From: Athripsodes cinereus
Lineage: Eukaryota > Arthropoda > Insecta > Trichoptera > Leptoceridae
DNA length: 64,000 nt
Direction of reading: 5' to 3'
Assembly (NCBI GenBank): GCA_947579605.1
Contig: OX388322.1
Span: forward strand, 3,658,001 to 3,722,000
Shown: positions 37,349-48,232 of the stretch, piece after piece
Position numbering within the stretch: position 1 is the stretch's first letter
Layout of the letters: every line of letters starts with the position of its first letter
Translations under genes and position numbers: made by a program
The notes under the pieces: model-generated
Database searches by the model: none
Told to the model about the DNA's origin: nothing
Seen by the model: only the letters and a program-made list of their open reading frames with translations

Positions 37349-37549
37349 AGGCCTGAGTCAACAACACACTTTCGTCTCACGTTCCCGCTCCGTTAGCGTT
37401 CGGGTGCAGACGATGTTGCAAGCAAGTGTCAATTTCGTTGCTAAGATACACAATAGTTACGAAAATTAACACTTTGGCGCACCATCGTCTGCACCCGAAC
37501 GCTAGCGGAGCGGGAACGTGACGCGATAGTGTGTTGTTGACTCAGGCCT
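37349..37549. mobile_element. Near-perfect hairpin MITE (201 bp)
   Basis: Two 67-nt arms (37349-37415 and 37483-37549) are inverted copies differing at only about four positions by eye. They start AGGCCTGAGTCAACAACACAC and include GCTCCGTTAGCGTTCGGGTG. The 67-nt centre continues as a looser inverted repeat (AAGTGTCAATTTCGT versus AAGTGTTAATTTTCGT when reversed). CTG flanks both sides (37346-37348 and 37550-37552), a possible 3-bp target duplication. There is no coding capacity. The arms are much more GC-rich than the surroundings. If transcribed, the RNA would fold into one long hairpin. Confidence 0.75.
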
Positions 37550-37552
37550 CTG

Positions 37553-38833
37553 GTGTGATACAATAAAATCATAATATACGGGATAAACAGATACTCAAGG
37601 GTAGAAGCAGAGTTCATCTGATTTATTTCCAAGAAGAATTATATCCCACGTTAATTCTATTTTTGTAAAGAACGAATTTGAGTGCAGATAATTAATTGCT
37701 AGACAGCGCGCAGCGTAGCTGAAAAACTAATTTGTTTTAAGACTTTCTTAGCCGAGAAACTAATTTGCTTCGGGAAGTTAAACAACAATATTGGATATCA
37801 TTATTGAGTACAAAAAAATGAAAAGTATTTTTTAATATTAGATCGTGAAAGTTCATGCAAAGACAATTATTCAATTGAAACACAATCAAGTTTGAAAATG
37901 AAGACAGGTAAAAACTGCATGAGTCAATTGGGAACCGGCTTCATTGTATATACTACACGAAATAAACAACAAAAAATATTAATGTTGTAGTTTAAATATT
38001 ATTATGCCCAGAATATTTTTGGTTAGGTTTGCAGCTTTGTTGACACGGTACTTGTGTCTATATAATAATAGTATGAAGGTGTACATGGCGAGGATTTGGT
38101 TCACTTCTGCATGGATAATAAAACAGTATGTTTTAATGATATCCCCCGTTTTTTAACTACCGCCTCCCACTAGGATTATGTAGGTACGGATTACGACTAT
38201 TTCTCAAATATTTATACGCGCATTACTGAAAACTCCTCGAGCCCCCCAAAATCGGTAAAAAGCTAATTCATTTATTCATACCTACTTCTTCATAAACTCC
38301 AAATGAAAAGCAAACCGATTTCGTTTTCTAATAATATGAGTTAGACAGTTCCAATGCATATTATGTTTTCAATTAATAAATGTATGACTTCGAGTCAGAT
38401 TTTAAAACAATTAATGTAATAAAAAATAAGAAGTTTATATTAGAAGAGTGTAAAAGAATAAAATACTACAAAGAATGCGATCAAATCAATTTTTAGTTTA
38501 TCAGAATTTTGACTGCTGCTCTCTAAACAGAAATTTCATTTCCTTGGACATGAAAAGTTTCTGTAATATACAAGAATAACTTCCGAATCGTTTTTCTCTG
38601 TTCACCTTGGGACGCAATGATAATAATAATAACCTTGACCTCTAATAATGCTCTCAAAGTATTTTCGTTAAAAAAAAGCAACGAGTATGAAATGAAATAA
38701 ACAAAAATTAAATTCTTTTACGGGTATATATTTGATTATTATGCATTTTCATTACTGTATTAAACAACACTATTTTCCACATAATTATTATGTAGCGAGT
38801 GCTTTAACAAGATACCTGGACATTTTCGCAAAA
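37553..38833. other. No recognisable gene
   Basis: AT-rich spacer between the hairpin MITE and SINE family 2; nothing recognised. Confidence 0.4.
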
Positions 38834-38843
38834 AATAGACAAT

Positions 38844-39093
38844 CCCGTGGAGCACCCAGTAAAGAATTGGTCTCCCACTCTTCTGCGTAAGTTTTCGAGT
38901 GTCCTGTAAAAGGCAGGTGTTCGAAAAAATTGAGACATTTTACATCTTAAATTCAGCGATGAGGTTTGCCACCCATCCTGAATGTCTTGATTTTATATTG
39001 GCACGGAGAGGACAGTTTTCATGTTTCTTACATGCAGCTGATTTGCTGGCTACCCCACTTGTGGGATGTGCCGTGATGGTATAATATAATAAT
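38844..39093 (+). mobile_element. SINE family 2, young copy with target duplication
   Basis: The element is flanked by the direct repeat AATAGACAAT (38834-38843 and 39094-39103). The 5' part resembles a tRNA: CCCGTGGAGCACCC, then AGTAAAGAATTGG as an A-box-like segment, and GTTTTCGAGTGTCC as a B-box-like segment. A 3' body contains TTCAGCGATGAGGTTTGCC and CTACCCCACTTGTGGG and ends GCCGTGATGGTATAATATAATAATA, a TAA/TAG-rich tail rather than poly-A. The copy at 55481 is nearly identical. The 61-codon open frame inside both copies is a by-product and not a gene. Confidence 0.8.
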
Positions 39094-39103
39094 AATAGAC
39101 AAT

Positions 39104-39988
39104 GTTGCTGTTAAATATACTTTTCAAATATATATTAAATATGTTTTTTCACGATGTACTGTAAGTTTTCACAGCATGACGGAAAAGAGTAACCCCATTG
39201 GATACAACATTTAGGAAACTAACTGATTACACAACTACTTCTCAAATCAATTCCTTCTGTCACAAATCAGTTCTTTAAAATCCTAAAAACAATTCATTTT
39301 TGACATGGCCATTGCTCTAACTACGAGAATAATCAATATTGCGGCCATATCCACCGGAACCAGGAAATTCTTGGGCGTATTTCATGTAACGGTATGCGAG
39401 TGGCCGGTGCAACATAAATTGAATCTATGACTAATAATTTTATTGTAGACATACCTAATATATGAAATAATATAATTCAATAACAGCGTCATAAATGATT
39501 AATAATAAAATTTTCAATAAATACAAATCAGTTCGCGAAACTGTACAATACTTTAAAGCTAGTAGGAAGTCATTCTTACATGCTATACCGCTTTGTCTAA
39601 TTTTGTTACGACTTATACTCAGAATATCATAAGGAGTAATGTTTCAGCCATCAGTTAAGATATTGTAAAACAATCAATCCATGAAAACAAGTTGTATCGA
39701 ACCCGAATAGTGATACACAGAATATTGAAAAGCATAGCTAAATACAATGATAGAAGAGCAATTAATATTACTTACGTCATGTCATATCTACAAAGATTAT
39801 AGCAAAGTATCTGTATGTATTTTCATATATTCTCTAAAATTGGGTATTATTTTCTGAGTCTATTCAATAAAGTACCTACACAAAGGAGACGATCAAAGCC
39901 AAAATAACGAACACTTCATTTTGAAGATTTCACAAAGTGGAATTGACTTAAAATAACATCAATAAGAAGAACTGAGAACAAGACGTAT
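39104..39988. other. No recognisable gene
   Basis: AT-rich spacer with no supported feature. Confidence 0.4.
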
Positions 39989-39990
39989 TA

Positions 39991-40707
39991 CAGTGGTGCC
40001 TCGCATAAAGAACGCCTCGCACAGCGAACGCTGCACAAAACGAACTTCGTTGTTTTCACGATTCATACAACGAACTTCGCTTCACACAACGAAGTCGCCC
40101 GAGCTTCCACGATCGCTGCCGATGTATTGCATACTCCCGCGCAGGCACTGCACGATACTGGAAAACTTTGCTCCTGCCGTGAAGAAATTCTTGCTGGAAA
40201 AAGAACTGCCGCTCAAAGCCCTTCTGATACTTGACAATGCCCCTTCTCACCCAAAAGACCTAGAGAAAATATTGCATGAAAATTATCCTTTTATCAAGGT
40301 GCAGTATTTGCCACCAAACACCACATCCATTCTTCAGCCAATGGATCAGCAAGTTATTGCGAACTTTAAAAAACTCTACACTAGAGCCCTCGTTAATAAG
40401 GTGTTTGAAGAATGCGAGTTTGGTGGAGACAATATGACTGTCTGAAAGTTTTGGAAGGAGAAATTTGATGTCCTTATGGCAATACGACTTATACAGAAGG
40501 CCTGGGAAGAAGTGTCACAAAGGACCCTCATATCTGCTTGGAAGAAGAGAGAATCTTTTTTATGTCATCTTAGCATATTTTATGCTACAGAACGAATTAT
40601 TTTTTTTAACATGTATTGTTATGGGAAAACGCGTTTCACATAACGAACTTTTCGCATAACAAACTTGCTCCTGGAACGAATTAAGTTCGTTGTGTGAGGC
40701 ACCACTG
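39991..40707 (+). mobile_element. Tigger/pogo-type transposon, internally deleted (717 bp)
   Basis: The inverted ends start CAGTGGTGCCTCGCATAAAG on the left and, reverse complemented, CAGTGGTGCCTCACACAACG on the right. TA duplications flank it (39989-39990 and 40708-40709). Subterminal regions contain repeated ACGAAC-type words (CATACAACGAAC, CACACAACGAAG, CACATAACGAAC). It keeps the central transposase segment, whereas the element at 19780 keeps the N-terminus. The different end sequences show these are separate subfamilies. Confidence 0.9.
40158..40560 (+). pseudogene. Tigger/pogo transposase DDE-domain fragment
   Basis: The frame encodes part of the DDE_1 catalytic domain of pogo/Tigger transposases: FLLEKELPLKALLILDNAPSH (second catalytic aspartate in LLILDNAP), then QYLPPNTTSILQPMDQQVI (third acid in QPMDQ), then F-K-K-L-Y-T-R. 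The frame hits TGA at 40443-40445 but stays homologous beyond it (KFWKEKFDVL, then A-W-E-E-V, then S-A-W-K-K), so one nonsense mutation interrupts an otherwise continuous frame. The N-terminal DNA-binding region, the first catalytic aspartate and the C-terminus are deleted, so no active enzyme is possible. Confidence 0.85.
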
Positions 40708-40942
40708 TATTTCATTTCATTATTGTATTCAACATCAACTGAACGTGTCTCTAACGCTGCTGATCTATCATCTAGTGTGGAACTATTTTAATATTATTCA
40801 AAGGAATTTAGTCACATTTATATATAATATATTATCATAGCCCATCAGAGTTATTACTGTTGCAAAAGCAACTCTAAAGAAATGCGAATGGCTGTGAATA
40901 TACTATTCATAAGAAAATAAAGTGTAATGTAAAATGTTTTAC

Positions 40943-41538
40943 CTTTGGTCTCTGTCCGCCTGATGGATTCACCACAACTGGTAGTCCGTCCACAATCGTT
41001 AACATCACCCTCCTGTCTGATTTTGGTCTCCCTTTTCTCTTGGCACTCTCCTGTCCCTGACGTAACTCCTCCTCATGCTGTCTTTGATGTACTCGTAGCT
41101 GCTCCTTTTCTTGTGGAGATGTGACCATATGTTGATGTGCATTGGAATGACTTTTGGATCTCCTCAATAACCTCATCACGTGTGATTTGACACCATTCTC
41201 TTTATCAATCTTATGTTTCTCTTCCTCCACGTACACGGGCGGTTCATTGTGTTCCCTTTTCCTGGAACTATGGTGTCTGATTTTTGGTTTGGCCGCGTAG
41301 TGTTGTGGCTGACTGTTATAATATTTATTCTGCGATTGGTGTTTGTAATGTTGGTTATTAGAAGGATGATCCTTCTGTGTTGAGGCGTGTCCACCCATTG
41401 TTTTGACAGCATATGCCGCGTCTACTTTGTTACCAGCAACACACGACACTTCGTACATTACAGCTGATTTGTTTCTACCTCTGTTATCCCGTGTATTGCC
41501 TTCGTTGGAAACTCCAATATTTACTTTGTATGGAGCTA
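40943..41538 (-). CDS. Putative host exon, H/Q-rich protein of unknown family
   Basis: On the minus strand an open frame with markedly higher GC than its surroundings runs to AAAG followed by GTAAAA, a plausible splice donor (exon end 40943). The encoded segment from the methionine at 41458 (about 172 residues to the donor) is hydrophilic. It has an N/Q/H/Y-rich part (KHQSQNKYYNSQPQHY), a basic patch (SSRKREH) and a charged, probably coiled-coil stretch (KEQLRVHQRQHEEELRQGQ). KRKGRPKSDRR, with an AT-hook-like GRP core, follows, and then a hydrophobic V-M-L-T-I-V-D-G-L-P-V-V-V segment. The frame is also open upstream of the methionine to about 41538, where AG precedes it (41540-41539), so this may be an internal exon; otherwise translation could start at 41458. 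I do not recognise the family. No adjacent exons were identified. Confidence 0.6.
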
Positions 41539-41540
41539 CT

Positions 41541-44500
41541 ATAGCTTACGAAGGCTCTCGATTGCTCATTGTAAAACACTCGATTATGTTTAATTATTTG
41601 TTTACACTATTAAAACACTTAATAATTACTATCTCACAGGTGAATTAGACGACATCTGACGCATTTGCGCACTGTTATCGACACTATTTTTACACATTCG
41701 AGGTTAAATGAACGATATATTTTTTTAAAACACTGAAAATAATAATAAATTCGTGAGGATATGTGGCTCATCACGCACAAGGAAGAGATAATCGTTACTA
41801 AAGGAAATACATCAATAATAAAATTAAAATGATTTCAAAATACATAGTTTCTGCATCGGTAATGAATCACTCAACAGTACATAGAGTGAACGTAATATAA
41901 TTAAAATAGATAGAACGCCCAGCGGTTGCCGTTTATTATGACTCAGTATTGTATTGTGCAAATCGATGAATTTGCATTAGGCTGACACACGTCAACAATA
42001 GATTAATGCTTTATTAAGTCTAGGAATGAATTATTGAAATTGTGTAGGATCAGACTTCACGTCAAACCGGAGTGGAGTAAAGTTCGGTCTCAAATGAAGT
42101 AATGTAATATTCGGAGAAAGTGCTAAATACCGCAAAACAACAAACAAATATACATTTTCATACTAACTTCCATAGAAGAGATACTATATTTTAACAAGTT
42201 TTAATTAAAACTTTAATGGTTTTGTTTCTGAAATACAAGTTCGTCGAAGAGAAGTAAAATCATATTGCGATCACTAGTATAATTAACCAACTAAAGACCA
42301 GAAAATATACATCTAATAGTAAAATGAATAATTGCAAACAAATGTTAAAGTATCTCAAAGAAACGAAGCAAAGATAAAATAAATATTGCAATATTTTTAT
42401 TTCACAACGTTGGAAACCAGGGAAGAAAATTTGGAATTGGTACAATAATAAATCACTGAATACCTACAATAGAGCGGGCTAAATTTTTCAGCATCGCATT
42501 CTGTAGAAAATTTGTACCGTATTGGTGCATTCGGAAATATAATCATTGAAGCAAAATATTTTATGTTAAAAGTCCTTTCTGCAATTGAAATTTTTAATAA
42601 ATACCTACTACAAAATGGGACAAATCTCGAGTGACAATAATAAATGTATGCAACAGTAGCAAGAAGCAAACAGATTTTAATGAGAAGTTACATCAGACTC
42701 AATTGTAATTATTTAAATAACACTATTTAGTTGAAATATAAATGGTTGTGTCGCATTACGAATGAATATTCTGTGGAAAAACATTAAAATATGTAATAAG
42801 TGACGAAATAATTACAAAGATATTGTAATAAAAGCGGTAATTACAATTTTAATACCACGCACGTACCGACAATATTACAAAGTATAATTATTAAAAGAAT
42901 CGAGTAGAAATGGTAAGTGGTTCTCTATCTAGAGCGAATTAAATGTGTTCAGCAAGTAATCACGTACCTGATGTGATGAAGAGTGGATATTTATTTACAT
43001 TATTTATACGAGATAATGAAATTACATAATTTACCATAATATAATTATTGTCTACTTTATTTACTTGATACGACGCGATGTAATATGGTTTGTGTATCAG
43101 AGTTTCTCATCTAAATATTAATAATACGAAATGAAATTCGCATTATGTGCCTACATACTAAAGTTTCATGATTCTTTGAAAATGTATCATGAATATAAAA
43201 ATTGTGTACATTCATTGATTAATTACTGTGATGACAAGTACAATATGTTGCATTTGATGATAAAAGACAAAATAAAAGGAGGATATATCAGAGAATGGCA
43301 AAGGAATTGTATTAACTAGCACAAGAAAGAGATACCTACATCAGACTGATAGCCGACGCTGTAAGGACCTAACACAAAGAACTCAAAGAAGAGGATAGTA
43401 GTTAATCACTGAGTGAAAATGCTAGTGTACGGTACAAAAAACTTAGTATGTACCTACATACTTTCAGCCTACAATCTATATAGGAAGGGAAATCATTCAG
43501 ATATACCTATATATAATGAGAATAATAAATATGTTTAAAATATAAAAAAACGAATCGCAAAACATCAAATGGAATAAATAAATTTAATTTATAGTGGATT
43601 AGTAATAAAAAATGAGGTAATTATAATTGAACAAATAAATAAGCGTGTTTTATTGACCGGCTATTATTTATTGCTACGTGCTGAATAATTTATGGCACGG
43701 AAAACTTGCAAACATCTCATAATATGATAGGAATAATATTACCACATTATTTCCGAACAAGACTAATGCATTGCTGACAACAGTGATTGCTATTGGTTTC
43801 AAAAATTATAGAATAAAATGTTCTTAATCACGATCACACATATATAAGTAGCAGAACTGTGTACTTTTGACCAAATTCAACCCAAAATATGCTTCCCTCT
43901 GAGGCAATCAGGTCTAAATACCTATGAAAATATAAAGCGTAACACCTGAGATAGGAAATCGTTAGAGTATCGTCCTTGTCTATGATATTACCAGTAGGTA
44001 TATAATAAAATCATACAATTTATTACAGAAAGTATAATTATATTGTACAACTTAGAAAAGAACAGTTCTCTTATCATTACTATTTCAATGTCGCATTTTT
44101 TCTCAAGAAAGTGCATAGTCTCGGTATGAACAATGTATTGGTTCAATCATTACAAAATTATTAAAATAGAGAATCAATACACGCTAATTTATTTTAATAA
44201 TCTGGTAGCCAATAACGGAATACTGATACTGAAGTATTGGTATTATTAATGATGTAATCGGACGATTGAGATAAGATAGATTTGACGCAATTCAGAATCA
44301 CTTTGATTTGCTGAATGCTAAAGGAGTTCGATACTAAAGACACTGTAAAACTATTAGAGAGTACATGGAAGGTGGTTGTACATTATCAATTTCTTCACTC
44401 ATTTCCTACTACAATGTACATAGTTTTACAGCGAGTAGATGAATGCGGCAATAATGCTCGGACGACACCACCACCGCATATCAAATGTACGAGCATGGTA

Positions 44501-46108
44501 GCTCATAATTTTTACGCATACACATTAAGTAAGTAGTACGTAAAAGTATTAGAAGGTAGGTACCTACATAGGCAGTTGTGCGCATGTAACAAGTTGACCA
44601 AGTTACGTATTATTGCAAATAACATATTGTTTGTTACATATTATTATTATGTATATATTCATTTACGACATGTACGTAATCTAGTGAAATGTCTTCCTGT
44701 TTTCATTGTGTGCGAATAGTCAAGTATGCACATACCTAGTTGTCGGTTACTTACACTTCTACTAATAAATTATAAAGTACACATTACACGACATACCGAT
44801 AATACCCATAAGTTTCTCTTCTTTTCTCGTAAGCGAATAAAAACGAAACCACAAACTGTCATAATATTTCGAGAACGACTCGGTGCAATACAATGCCGAA
44901 TCGTTAACCAGATAATGGAGAAAATAGCCTTGAAGCTGAAATGCAAAAGATCGGTACTTGAAATTCCATGCATAAAATACGTTGATATTTTTAGTTTCTT
45001 GAACTATTTGAGATAATTATTAGAACACATGCATAACTGTATTTTAAAGAAGTCTTGTACAAAATAGTGAAAAATAATCCTGACAACACTTAATGATTAA
45101 ATAATATATTTTTATTAGACGCTGTTCATCATTTAAAAGCAGATCGTTCAACATTAAACGTACGTATTCACGTTTAAAACTCTTTCCACCAGCAGCAGGT
45201 AATGGAGATACGTTCTCAGTAATAGCTTCCTCTCTACATCATAAATAATATGAAAAAGATCCAAAATGTGTGTTCAGACCTCGCGTCTGAATACAGGATG
45301 CAGTGAAGTTTTACGATCACCGATACGAACCTCGTAAATATTTCCAAGTCTGACCCTAAAGAGTAAAATATCATGTAGGTATTATATGAAGATACCAACC
45401 AAAACGTGAATCATTCATAACGCAAATTTTTAGCTATTCCACAGCACGAGAGAAACGTGGGAGATATCATTATTTACTCAAAACGTAAGCTAACATTTTA
45501 TTTCTGATACATTTATTTACGTGACGTATTTTTTTTTGCTGTCAGTCGCATTACTTTTGATTCGCGCACGAAAAACAAATGCCATTACGAGAATGATGCT
45601 ACGTAAATTATCTGAGCGTACAGGATCCTTTTAGAGATATATAAATTTGAATCAGATCAAACGAATGTCGCGGAAATTGACTTTTGAATAGTCATTTTGG
45701 GGATATGTATATTTATTTAGTTATATCGGCGACAATATATGAGGCAAAAGGTAGGTTAATTGTAGCGCAATAAAATACTGAGAAAAGAAAATATTTTAAA
45801 ATGATAAAATACGCCTTTGCATAATATTATTACACAAACACAATATACATCTCTTCAATTGACATTGTCTTTAAAATAATGTATTACAAAGGTGGATGGT
45901 AGAACAAGTGGAAATCAAATATTGAAACTATAACCTAAAAACGCAAGGAATTACTATTGGGCTGAAACTACAAGTCACAATGTTCCAAACTCTATAAACT
46001 TTTGTGTCTCCTATAGGAGGAAGGAAAATAATAAAAAATTCTAGAGTTTAACAAAAACATCGAATGTCAAAACCCTTTATAAAGTGTCACTTTAATAAAG
46101 ATAAAATT
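41541..46108. other. No firmly supported gene
   Basis: About 4.5 kb of AT-rich sequence, presumably intron or intergenic for the minus-strand exon at 40943. One weak candidate exon lies on the minus strand at 45049-45234 (see findings). GTAGGTACCTAC occurs near 44557. Confidence 0.4.
45049..45234 (-). other. Weak candidate 3' exon
   Basis: On the minus strand a T-rich stretch ending in TAG (acceptor at 45236-45235) is followed by an open frame encoding EEAITENVSPLPAAGGK, then S-F-K-R-E-Y-V-R-L-M-L-N-D-L-L-L, running to TAA near 45049-45051. An AATAAA lies inside the frame. The codon composition of the first 40 residues is less AT-driven than background. There is no recognised family and no matching upstream exon, so this could be chance. 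Confidence 0.2.
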
Positions 46109-46789
46109 GTGTCGCCGAGTTTTGAAATCCGCTATAACACATTTTCACGAAAATTGAGTTACATATATATTACGTCGCTGAATTCGTAATTAAATATTCT
46201 ATAACCGATTGTTTCATTCACAACGCTCATCATTTGAACAAAAAAATTAAAATGAAATGATGATGAGTAAAGAATCCCACTATATTCCTTTATTGCCCCA
46301 GAACAGACCTCAGTCTGTGGGACAATAAATTCTATAATGTTGATCTTTTTGTTTGTTTGTAAAATATACTGTTCTTGGAATAAAAAAATGTGTCGTCTAA
46401 TATCCTCTATAACTCAACCGACCAAAAGGAGTTATTTTTTATAGTATATAAAATGAACAGTTCATTTTTATTCAATACCAAAATTTATTTTAATTTATTT
46501 TTTTTAAAAAGATATATCTGGGTTTTTGTTATAAACCCGAATACAACCTTATACGCCTTTCACAGTAAGCTACTAAAAGCTTGTGTCGTGAAAGGGGAGT
46601 TTGCCGGCACCTGGTATCGAACCACGGACCCCATGTTCACGAGGCCGAGACTCTACCTCCAGGCTACCGACGAACTCTTATAATTGACATTTTTCGGGAA
46701 AGAAAGTTTAATACTTGTATAATAGCTTTTTATCAAATTTCTCCGAATCACAAAAATGTGTTATAGCGGATTTTGAAATTCAGCGACAC
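46109..46789. mobile_element. MITE with 37-40 bp inverted ends, interrupted by a SINE
   Basis: The left end (46109-46148) reads GTGTCGCCGAGTTTTG, then AAATCCGCTATAACACATTTT. The right end (46753-46789), reverse complemented, reads GTGTCGCTGAATTTC, then AAAATCCGCTATAACACATTTT. A third, diverged copy of the same motif lies inside at 46172-46206 (CGTCGCTGAATTCGT, then TTCTATAAC). No transposase is present. A family 1 SINE sits inside at 46498-46677, so the MITE is older than that SINE. The superfamily is not clear; I could not define a target duplication with confidence. Confidence 0.65.
46498..46677 (-). mobile_element. tRNA-derived SINE, family 1, nested in a MITE
   Basis: Minus-strand copy, complete from GAGTTCGTCGGTAGCCTGG (ending at 46677) to the tail at 46498. 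The B box reads GGTTCGATACC, one change from consensus. The body has a 3-base insertion (ACAAGCTTTTAGTAGCTT) that the truncated copy at 48132 shares, suggesting a subfamily. Overlapping open frames here are translations of the SINE and not genes. Confidence 0.85.
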
Positions 46790-48131
46790 TGATAATTAAT
46801 TCCTGAAAATCGACAGAACAACAAGTAGATAAAATACAGAAAGAAAAATCAACAAAAGAAACAAACGAGGAAACAATGAACCGAGTTAAATTGATTGAAA
46901 ACGGATAAAATATTTGTCTTCAAAGAAACACGCAAAGTTTTCCCCGCTCAATCGGGAAAAAAAAATCTACATTAAAAAAGCAATCTTCTTGTTCTAAGTC
47001 ACTTTTTTCCAATCATTCCTTTCAAACGCAAATTACCTCGTTTGTTCGCGTCAATTCGCGATTAATAAACTTTCAGACCTGTGCCGAGAAAACTTTGTAA
47101 TCTCATTGAGTAATTATTTTAAGATGAAGAATATCTTTAATAAATAACATTTTCATTGGAAACATTGTAAAAAAAGTTAGCCAAATACGAAAAACTTGTA
47201 CAATAACGAAAAAATATTGATCAAAAGATTTTATGTAAAATTTCAAATTAATTATTAACGATAAAAACTGGAAATAACATAAGAAAAAGGATTAACCTAT
47301 TATCTCAATTTCTCAACAGGAAAAATGGTTTACGAAAAACTGTCAAAATAGTGATGTGAGATGCAAGATAAACGTAATCGTTAATTTTATTCTCATTCAA
47401 TAAGTCTTTATAGCAGATTTGATGATAAATGGAAGGGAGTTATTTTAAAATACGTAAAAATATTTCAAATAGGCCGACAATTTTATAATAATATGAAGGA
47501 CACACGAGCGGTTTCAATTTTCCTCGTTCATTACATTAACCTTGCGTAAGCGTATGTCTACATAGTGCGTTGGTAGTGTGTAGGCTCCGATGCGGGGAGC
47601 TTTTGGTACGTACTGTACTCTCATGATGAGGGTACAATGTTACAAAATGTGACATTCAATAATAGCTAACGCCACACTTTTATTATAATACGTAGTACCT
47701 ACATATTCAATATCAATAATCAACTACGACCGAATCGGATCGACCCTTATTTCTTATTGGAAATCCTAGCGAATAAATTTACATAAAAAAAAATACAAAT
47801 AGCTTCCTTATTTCAAATATACTTGCTAACCCCACATATCCGCCTGGTTATGGTTATATATTTTTGAATGGTTTATATACTGACCAATAATTTGCGTTGT
47901 TTTGACATATCTGCCATTATTGTTTTTTAATTAAATAATATTGAATATATCGATATAAGCCCTAGCCTAGTAACGCGTCAATTTTTATGTAGCACCTATA
48001 TAACTGAATTGAATTGGATTTAATTGCACTTAATGGAGGAAAATAAATGAATTTGAAAAACAAAGAAACATTTAAAGACACTGTGCAGATTCATATAAAT
48101 AATCGATTGGAAACTGACTAATTAGAATACC
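46790..48131. other. No recognisable gene
   Basis: AT-rich spacer with no supported feature. Confidence 0.4.
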
Positions 48132-48232
48132 ATTTTTTTTATTTAAAAAAAAAGAAAGATATATCTGGATTTTTGTTATAAACCCAAATACAACCTTATA
48201 CACCATTCACAGTAAGCTACTAAAAGCTTGTG
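48132..48232 (-). mobile_element. SINE family 1, 5'-truncated copy
   Basis: Minus-strand fragment holding only the 3' half, from CACAAGCTTTTAGTAGCTTAC to the A-rich tail (48132-48160 on the plus strand as T/A runs). The tRNA head with both promoter boxes is missing. It shares the TAGTAGC insertion with the copy at 46498. Confidence 0.75.

Noticed and set aside
37441..37632. 63-codon minus-strand frame over the hairpin MITE
   Set aside because: It runs across the palindromic arm into the flank and has no protein similarity.
38899..39084. 61-codon open frame repeated almost identically at 55539-55724
   Set aside because: The apparent conservation is explained by two young copies of the same SINE (family 2); older copies do not keep the frame.
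46390..46766. Overlapping open frames with recurring peptide stretches also found at 33891-34103 and 13953-14204
   Set aside because: They are translations of SINE family 1 and its tRNA-like head in various frames, not genes.
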